A stretch of 9,849 nucleotides of DNA. It comes from Clostridia bacterium. Lineage in GTDB: Bacteria; Bacillota; Clostridia; Christensenellales; DTU072. The notes below the pieces were generated by a model. That model was not told where the DNA came from, did no database searches, and saw only the letters and a program-made list of their open reading frames with translations. The stretch spans positions 1 through 9,849 of the forward strand of contig JAQVME010000033.1 in NCBI GenBank assembly GCA_028703745.1. Reading direction: 5' to 3'. The first letter of the stretch is position 1. Every line of letters begins with the position of its first letter. The position numbers and the translations under genes were made by a program. Shown piece by piece: positions 1-9,000 of this stretch.

Positions 1-3000
1 TCTCCAAGCGGAAATAGCTGCCTATCTGTTCAAGCACCTTCAAAACCGGTATTATACTCAGCCCTAGGTCAAGATAAAAGTCTTGCGTTCCGATAAGGGA
101 TTCTACAAGGCTGGAGAAATCGTATGAGGCCAAATCGTCCATATCCCAACCGAAATCCACGGCAAGCTTGACATATAGGGATGAAATGTTTTCGTCGATA
201 GTTTTGAAATCCTCTTTTATGAAGTCAGCAGGCAGACTTATACTCAAGTCGCTAAAGCCCGGCTCTATGGCATTAATGGACAATTCCAGTCCGAAATTCG
301 CCACGTCAAGCGTCACTCCGATAATTCTGTCGCCGTTGAGCAAGGACACCTCGAGCTTGCCATTCTGCCGCACGGTAGTCATAATTATGTTATGCATATT
401 GGAATACGCATTAACGTATAGTTCGGCAAGCCTCGTCTGCTCATTCCTGGCAACCTTTACTTTCTTCCAATTGCCGTTTGCATCCGGTCTAAGAATGTAC
501 GATACGGATTCTCCATTCTCAATTATTCTGTTGAGCACGGCCGCGTCAATTTCTTCATTGTAGAACGCCCAGCCGGAGGCAGCTCTTCTTTGTGAGTTTT
601 CAAAGAATAACACGTCGTCTATGAAATCTGAAAGTTTTTTCCTTGTGTCATCGTTGGCTCTCAAGTACAAGGTTTCCCACGCCCAGATGTTGTAATATGT
701 CGACCAAATTTCGACAAGTCCGAATAACGTCTTTTTGAGTTGCGCCTCGCTATAAATCATATTCAGATTGTTTATGTCAGATTGTTTTTCTACATAAAGC
801 TGCGTCCATGCCTCTTCGCGAAGATTGGCTTCGCTTTGTCCCGGATTGGACGCCATAACGGCGGCGTAAAGGGTATCCAGCTTGAGTTTTGTTGTCGGAC
901 TGCCGATATACCTTGTATAATAATCAGACCAGCTTCGCGATCTTATTATTGACAACTGTTCTTCCGGGTACTTCTCCTGCATCTCGTTGAAAAGTAAATC
1001 CATCTCTTCCTTGCTAGCTAAGGAGTTGTTATACCATTGCTCCCACGCCACGGACTTTAGCTCCATGTTCGTTACTACATCAAGATCCTCAATACTCTTT
1101 CTTTCTATCTCATTGTTTGTAAGCTTGGTGGTGTAGCGGGAAATATCGGACTGCAGATTGCCGTATATGCCGTCCCAGACCATTACTTTTGCGCGCTCAT
1201 CGGAAATCGATACATCCTCACTTCTTATAGCGGCAACTTTTTGGTCAAGTACCATTCTTTGCGTGTTGGTGCTTTGTTGCCATAGTTCGTCGTATGCCCA
1301 GAGCTTTATGTTGTCGGCATTCAGCTCTCTGGCCTCTTCGAGATATCTGTCCATTCTGGAAAGGTCGAATCTCGCCAAGGCAAGCGCGGCGTCACGCTCC
1401 TTCTCCATATTCTGTTTCGTCATATTTTCCCATGCGCGGGACATAATACTCGTTTCATCATTGAAAAGCGACTCAAGTAGCAGCGTAATTACTCCCGTGG
1501 CGGCGGTGACAACAAAGCCTTCGTCCTGTCCGAGTAGCGCCATAACATATTCTTTTGCGCCGGTATCGGGCGCGTTATCAATTGAGGAATTCATAGCCTG
1601 CGAGCGCAACGCGGCAAGCGCCGTCAATTCGTTGAGGCTGACATTATTGGCTTGGCTGACTTCTGCGGCGCCCGAGAATAGCTTGCTGAGTACGTTTACG
1701 GCATCCGGGATTCTTATCTTGCCTGCGTTTATGGCGCTGGCATCAACGTATGCCGTGGTGATTACCTCTCCAAGAAGGTTAAGCTCTTGAAGCAAGTAAA
1801 TTCCAAACAGCACGTCGCCTTGGCCATTTGTTGCCTCAAGCAAAACCTGCAACCCCGTCAAGTCTCCGGCAAGCAGTTTCTTTATGTTTATTACTGCCTC
1901 CAGTTCGAAGGTTATGGTCTCGTCAAGGTCTTCAAGAGTTCTTATGATGACGTCGAAGCCCAGAGCGTCGTTACTCAAAAGTGACGCCAATAAATCGCCC
2001 ATAGATATACTGTCCGTTCCCGTCGCCGTGTCGGCCGTCAGGTTCATCTGTCCTTCTATTGCTATCTTGAAGGTGCTCCATTCATCATCTATTTCGTAAT
2101 ATTTCGCCTCATTGATGGCTTTTGGCAGAGGGTTGGTTATATCGATAGAAGGAATATCAATTTGAAAATCGAAACCAAGTATTTTCTCCAGTTCGAGATT
2201 CAAGTTGAGTAATTTATCTTCGCCGAAAAGTCCTAGCTCTATAGATGGATGGTATCCGCCCTCGTCAAGGAACGCCTCAAGGTCGATGCCCAAAGATGCC
2301 ATGACTCCATAGATTGCGCCCGCCGTCAATTCAAGTATAATGGGGGAAGATGCTATGGTCTCGTCGCTGGCGATACTTAGCATAATCTTCGAGGCAAGTA
2401 GCGCCGTGCTGTTTTCGGCGGCGCTTAGCGGCGAAGAATACTCTTCTGCCCTGTTGCCCGGAAGGATGCTTACAGGCGCTCCCGTAAAGGCCGAGACAAT
2501 ATTTATGACGTCCCTTATTACTATGGGTTCTATGCCCAGCACTCTAAGGTCAAGGAAGGCGTCAGCCTTTCCGTCATCATCTACTATTATATATAAGGAT
2601 AATATGTCACCGAGGATATAATCTCCGGCTTCTCCATAAGAGGTTTCCCATGCGAGAGCCTTGAGTCTGGCGTCGTCAGGCAAATAGTTGTGTTCTAGTC
2701 TAAGCCTGTTGAATACCTCTTCTATCCTTTCTCTTTCTGTTAAATAGTTGTTATTTACGACAAAGGCGTAATACGCATCCCATGCTTCTGCGCTCAGTGC
2801 CCCGCTTCCGAGAGACGCCATAATATCCGCCATTCTCGAACGGTTGAGTATGTTAACTTCGCTGTTGTAGCTGTCAAACGCCTCTTTTGAGGTCAAGTTG
2901 AAGTACAGCTCAATATTGCGGAATTCCGCAACGGTGAGCAAATCAATATTTGCCGAGAGGTCGAAATAAACCTCCAAACCGAATTTATTCTCAATGATAT

Positions 3001-6000
3001 CAAAGATAAGACCTATCTCCGGGTTTCTTTGCAACCAGTAATTGGTGAACATGTTCACCCAATAATCGAACTGGTAGCCTTCGTCCGGTGTTTCGAGCGC
3101 GAGGTCAAGCTTGCCGCCGAAGCTGATGCTTATCCTTTCGAAATTGCTGATGCTGGCGTAATCGTTGTCATTTGGCATTACTATCTTGTTGTCAAAACCA
3201 ACATCAAGGTTGCCGAGACGCAATCCCATGTTCACGTCATAATCCGCGCGGTCGCCTCTTTCGTAAATAACGTTACCGTACTCGTCTTTCTGTTCTAGTA
3301 TGTTGAAGTACAGCTCGGCTTCAACCCCAACGGGGCTGAGGTCAAGCGTGACGTTGGCTCCGAAATCTATCTCTTCAAAATACGGTGTTATATCCACGCC
3401 AAGGAAGCCGATAACGTTCATAATTGCGGCCTTTGTGAGCGCAACGGTCAAGCCGCCGTCAAAAAACATGAAATCAAGGTAGGTCTTGATGTTATCTACG
3501 GCGTAAGATGGTCCGGAAGCGTTTTGGGGTTGTGCGGCATTCTGAGGCAGTATGCTGGTGAACAGATCCTGCCAATAGGTTATGATGTTCTCGATGTTCT
3601 CAAGCTTCACTTTGCCGATATCAAATAACTCTGTATCAATATATACGTCGGCGCCGTTGTATACGGCTCTGATAACAAGCTTTTGTACGCCGGTACCGTC
3701 GTCACTGGTGATTTCGATGCTGAAATTGCTTTTCAAAAGGTCGGCAAATACTATATAGCCTTCGATCTTGAAATTCAAAGCAACGTCTGCTTCGCCGTTA
3801 AAAATAACTTCCGTGTCTATGCCCAAACTTTCGAGATTGAGCAGCGAAGCGCCGTCAAACAGGTATTCCCAAGCTCTGGCGAATCTTTCATTTTCGGTGA
3901 TGTTCTCACCCTTATCGGCGGCAGCCTTGGTAACATAATTCAGCGCGCCGTCCATCTCGATTCTTTGTTGAATTGTCAAGGCGCTCTCGTAAAGAGCTTC
4001 CCATGCCGTTCTTTTGAGCACGTCACCCTCAAGCGCTGTGGACTCTTCGATTTCGTCAATAAAATCCCGAAGCTCTTTTTTGTCGAAGGGCGAGACCGTA
4101 AGGAATTCTTTGAGTAAAGGAGTAAAGGTAAATAAGTTCTTGTTGGTTTCGTCAATCGGATTATTTTTGAAGAACAAGCTTCCTTCTATTTTTACGTATA
4201 CGGCTTCGGGTATACCGTTAGCCGTACCTTCGGCGTATTCGTCTTTTGAAGGAACCTCGATAACGTGTCTGTCTTCCTCGAGTACCCCGAAAGAGAAGTT
4301 GCCGATATAAGCGTTCAGCATAAAGACGTCTGCGCCCGTGCTTAGGTTTATGCCGGGATTCTCGCCGAGCAATATGGCGAGATAGGTCTGCCGTATCGAT
4401 ACGGGCAGATTGAGGTCAAGCATACGGAGCAAACTGTTCATAACTTCTGACGAAACGTTAATTGCCAGTCTGTCGTTTCCGAACCACATCTGGAGCGCCA
4501 CCGCGCCCGGATTGTCATATGAAGCGTTTAGAATATAATCCTTCGACGCCTGTAATATACGGTTGAATTCCGCAGAATTCTCGGGAGCGAGATTGCTGAT
4601 TCCGCCCTGCTCTTTATATAGATATAGGGCAATCATGGCGATATCGGCGCTTTCAAAATGGTTGCTCAGCCTCGTCTTTGCTTCATCGAGATAGGCCTGC
4701 TCCTTGAGTTGCGGGTATGCTTCGAGGTGCGCAAGTACCCGAGCGTTTAATTGCTCGTTGGTGTCGGCGGGGAATTGCGCCTTGAATTGGCTCTTCCAAT
4801 ACTCTTGAAGCGCGATAAGCGCATTCTTTTTCGCCGATTCGGGCATAATATCTTTTATTCTTAAATAAAGATCCTCAAGCAACGCGTTATAAATTCCGTC
4901 AAGCACGGCTTTTGTTTCGGGGCTTGCCGAGGTATTGAGACCCTTCCAGGTTTCGGCATCCGCCTCGACTGCCTTTTTATAAATATTCCATGCGGAATAC
5001 TTTATTTTGTTTGTTTGATTCGTGGTATCAAGTCTGGGGTTGCCGGTAACAGTATCAATAATCGTCTGTCCGGTAAGCTTGTTCGTGACATTGTCCAGCT
5101 GTATGAGTAGTCTGTCCCACGCCAGCGCTTCCTTCTTATATCTCGGACTTGTAGGATACATGGTGGAGAAATACGCCACTGCGGCGTTCGCGATGGAAAT
5201 CTCGCCAGAGAGAGCGTCATGTTCTTCATTCTTTATATTCAGTTGCTGTTGCGCGGCAACTATCTCTTCGAAAGTACCGTCTCCGTCTTCAATAAAGCTT
5301 TCGAGAGCGCTTATCTCATCAATCAACAGATCCTTAGCTTGAGTGGCGGCGCGGTAATAATTCGTCCAGAATATAGATTTTTTGCGGTCGGAGTCCTTGC
5401 ATATACTGTCCCAAGACATTGATTTTGCCCTAGTCTCTATAATAGCCTGCTGCGCTTCTGTGGGAATATAATTTTGATCCTCTTCCAAATCCTTCAAACG
5501 CTGAATAAGCTCGCCTTCATAGGTCTCGAAAACGTCCGTAAGGAAGTCTTTTTCGGCAATTTCTGCCGTTCTGTCATAAAGCGCATCCCATGCCGCGGCC
5601 TTTGTGCCGTCATCCTTCTGCATGATACCTTGTACAATATCGTCCATGATGCGGCGCTGAAGCTCTGTTGCCGCAAGATACTTTTCATCCCATTGAATTG
5701 CATAGAACTGATGAAGCGTGCCCTCGACATCGGAAAGCGCTATTTTTGGCAGACCAAAGTGTGACAAATCAATATACGCCTCATTGTTAATCAAATAAAC
5801 AGCTAAGAAAATCCTGTACGTTGTCTCGGGTCCGTAAGCGTCTGTGGTATGACCGTTGGTCGCCACCTCGGTGTCCCTGTCGTAAATGACAATGGCAAGT
5901 TCGCTGTCTAATATATTAGATATGCTTATATTTCCCTTAATTGAATATCCGATATTAATGCTGAGTTCGCCCAAAGAAAATCTTACAGCTAGGCTCTTGA

Positions 6001-9000
6001 CGAGTTGCGCCATAAAACTCGACGGATCGCCTCCGGAATACAGCCTATCGAAGATACTGTTCAAATAGTTGTTTTCATATACTTCCGTTCCGTCGGGAAC
6101 CAGCGAAATATAGCCCTCGCTTGCTACCGATATCTTTAGGCTCTCTGCCCAATACTTAATGTTCTTATATTGTTCAACCTTGTGTCCGTTAACCAGAGTG
6201 TTTCTGCCAATTTTTATATAAATATCTTTAATAAAATTCAGATCGAGGGTGACTGCCTCTATCTCGGCGTTGCCGGAATCAAGTATGCCCAGATGAATTT
6301 GTATGTAGTCGCCCATTGCCTTGTAAAGCTGTAATTTGACGTGTGCATTGACTTCGGGAGCAGTCATATTCGTGCCAAGGAACTGCAATAGCACGGTGAG
6401 AAGTTGCGCGCTGACGACTATTTTGATGGATTCGGCAGTCTCTTCGTCATTGTCTCTTCCGATAATAATCTCAGAAATAATCTCTCCGATGAGACCCATC
6501 ATATCCATAGGATTATCGGCCTCAAGCTGCAATTGATCTCCGGCGGAGTTGTAGTACTCTGCCGTGGCGGCGTTGTTGGCTTCGCCCATACCGGCAAGCA
6601 GGTTGCTGATACCGACATTTTCCATTTTGAGCTTTGGTAAGGTGGATATAATATTCAACATGGGCAGCTTGCGACTGAGCACTCCGAGTTGCGACAAATC
6701 AAGATAGAGAGTGTCCTCGCTTCCCACATAATAAACCGTCAAGAAAAGCTCTCTTTTATTTAAATCGTCTGCCGGAAGATATATAAGTAACGCAAGCTCT
6801 AAGTTGCTGAAATTTATGATGTTAAGATTTACTTTCAGGTCGTATTCAAGGTCGATGCTACCTGTCTCGTTAATGCCTAGATTTAGCATTACGTTCTCAA
6901 TGATGCCTCCGACTATGCCCGAAAGGTCGATGCCTTCGCCCTCAGGATAGGTGGCGTTGGTGCCAATAGAAACCTCGCCAGACATATTGACATTATATAC
7001 TGCTACGTCGTTAATATCGGTATAATCACCATAATGTCCCTCGATTTCAGACAAATCGAAATTGGGGAAGGTGAAATATGTCAGAGCTTTTACGGCAACG
7101 CCGTTATAGTTTTCACCGCCCAGACGAAGTCCGAGCGCTATGTCCTCGGTTACCTGAACGTCGAAAGATATACTGTCAAAAATATGGGCAAGGTCAAGCT
7201 TCAAAGATGCGCCCTCAAAACCGAAGTTTGCGTCTTCAATAAACAAGCCGAACAAGCCGTTAAGTCCTTCCTTGTCAAAACTCAGTTCCATTTTTTTCGT
7301 GCCCGGCTCGACGGTCAAATTGGCGGTGATGAGTTCCAGTATGGCGCCAAAATCAAGTTTGCCTTCCTCCTCGTCACCGTCGGCGTTTTCGGGGGCAAGC
7401 GTTTCGATATAGGTCGGGTCAAGATAGGGGATGACTTTCCCCAGCAACTCCTCAAACAGCATGCTCTTGATATTAATACCGCTAATGCTGATATTCGGGA
7501 TAATAACGTCAATTTTGCCGTCGCTACGCATACCTTTCAGGGCGGACAAATCCAAATAAAGTATGTTCTCTACTTGCGCCGCCCCGCTGGCGACAGCACT
7601 GGGGTCTGGTAGCAAATAACCTCTAATAAACTGCTCTCCGTTAAAGTTAATGAGTATTTCGGCCTTAGTGTTACGGTTGTCGAACATGTCGAGGGCAACC
7701 TTTGCGTTTATGTCAAAACGATATTCGCTCTGCTCCTTGAACTTAAGCGGGATATCGCCAACGGCTCCGAGGTCTATGTAATCGCCGAGAACCTTTCTCA
7801 ATGTCAATTCCGAATTGGCCTCATTCTCGACAAAAAGAGCTGCGTTAATCTCTAGATTGCCAAGACTTCCTCTTTGGTAAGTGGTGTCCTGACCGCCTGT
7901 GCCCAGCGTTAGGTTGGCGAAGGAGATGGGAACGGTTTTTTTATTGGAGGTTTTTATGCTTAGGGGCGCTATCTGGATGTCAAGATCGTACCCATTATCT
8001 ATTTCCGGACAGGTGACGCGTACGCCCATACCCGAGAAGACATAATCTTTCTTCGTAGTGCTGTCAGCAAGCACAACATCCTGCAACTTATTTATGGCAG
8101 ACAACTGCGCCGACATAACCGGCCAATCCTTGTCTTTTATGGTTTGAAGGTCAAATCCCAGCAACATTTTCAGCAAGGGGTCAAGGTTGGGTAGACCGAA
8201 AGCCTCCCAAGAGACTTGGAAATCAAGCAAGTTGCCAATCTTCAGTCCGTTCTTTACATAGCCCAGCAGGTCGTTTGCCTTCAGCGTGTGGCTTATATAT
8301 TGTGTATCTCCGGATTCGTCATAATGCACTGTTGATAAAGAAGAATCATATATGATGTTCATAGTAATGGCAAGCCGAACTATGTCGGCAATTTGTTTGG
8401 CGGAATCGGAGGAGCCAAAATTCGGCGCGCCGGCGAGGAACATGCCTATTACGTATGAAATATTTATGTTGCTTTCGGTAAGCGTTTCGGAAAGCATCTT
8501 TCCTACTTGTGAAAGGTTGAATTCCTTCATGTAATATTTTTTGTTGTCGCCACTTTCTTTATCGTAGATGTCGAGATACGTGTGCGCCTCAAAATAATAC
8601 AAACCCAGCACTGTATTGCCGCTGAAAACGTCTTTTACTACGAAATACATTTCGCTGTTCATATTGTTGAGAAGGTTTATATTTGCTTTTACGGTTATGA
8701 GGTAATCAATTTCTGACAAAGGTTCTTTTGATTTATCGGTGAATTTGAAGGATACTTGAAAATCAATGTTCAGCCATTCGGCGTCGGAAACAGTCGTAAG
8801 GTCCATGTTATTCACGGCGTTCCTTATTTTTACGTTGGCGTCCTTTTGCGACATAACTTCAACGTCCCGCAAGGAGTTTGTGGGGTCAGTGATACCGACT
8901 TTCGGTCCTTCGTATTCTCCCTCTTGTCGCTGGGAGCATGATATCAATGCCACAGCCATGATTACGCACAGCACCAGCAATATCACTTTTATTAATTTGG

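Larger units (their letters stand above)
1..8761 (-). repeat. Repeated beta-rich scaffold units (eight anchors)
   Basis: Anchors of the form [YF]-[ILV]-D lie at residues 144, 484, 768, 1078, 1789, 2151, 2420 and 2978. In units at 1078, 1789 and 2420 a K-[IV]-x-[IL] strand begins 9-11 residues after the anchor. Units 1789 and 2151 align without gaps through a shared S-I-L-P, 29 residues after each anchor. Before the anchor come strands such as F-K-I-E-G-Y-I (1746) or F-E-L-E-A-V-I (2367), usually followed within about ten residues by L-L or a related pair. After it, an amphipathic helix ending in L-G-[VI]-D or similar recurs at 863-881, 1515-1534, 1855-1873, 2224-2243 and 2498-2517. The first and last units are the most diverged. 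Found by eye, so exact boundaries are uncertain. Confidence 0.55.

Noticed and set aside
1158..1790. A 210-codon plus-strand frame opposite the giant gene
   Set aside because: It is antisense to the well-supported minus-strand frame, has a Ser/Ala/Leu-rich composition with no domain, and lacks a convincing ribosome binding site.
548..5710. FIVAR modules as an explanation of the W-repeats
   Set aside because: FIVAR repeats also contain Trp in helices of surface proteins, but there the W follows a Y-[TP]-x-x-S segment closely. Here A-W-[ED]-x-x-Y sits at the end of a charged helix, with a shorter period. A profile search would settle it.
548..5710. A CRISPR array or recent DNA tandem repeat, suggested by recurring TTCCCATGC/TCCCACGC on the plus strand
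   Set aside because: These short strings are the codons for A-W-E read in reverse. Flanking DNA differs between copies and the spacing is in whole codons, so this is an old protein repeat.
5002..5730. Short minus-strand frames (5002-5229, 5494-5730) in another register, as possible signs of a frameshift
   Set aside because: The main frame stays open through both and carries the W-repeat motifs, so no frameshift is needed.
7034..7612. A 192-codon plus-strand frame opposite the giant gene
   Set aside because: The minus strand here encodes a beta-rich stretch continuous with the lipoprotein, including anchor Y484. The plus-strand product resembles nothing and has no upstream signals.
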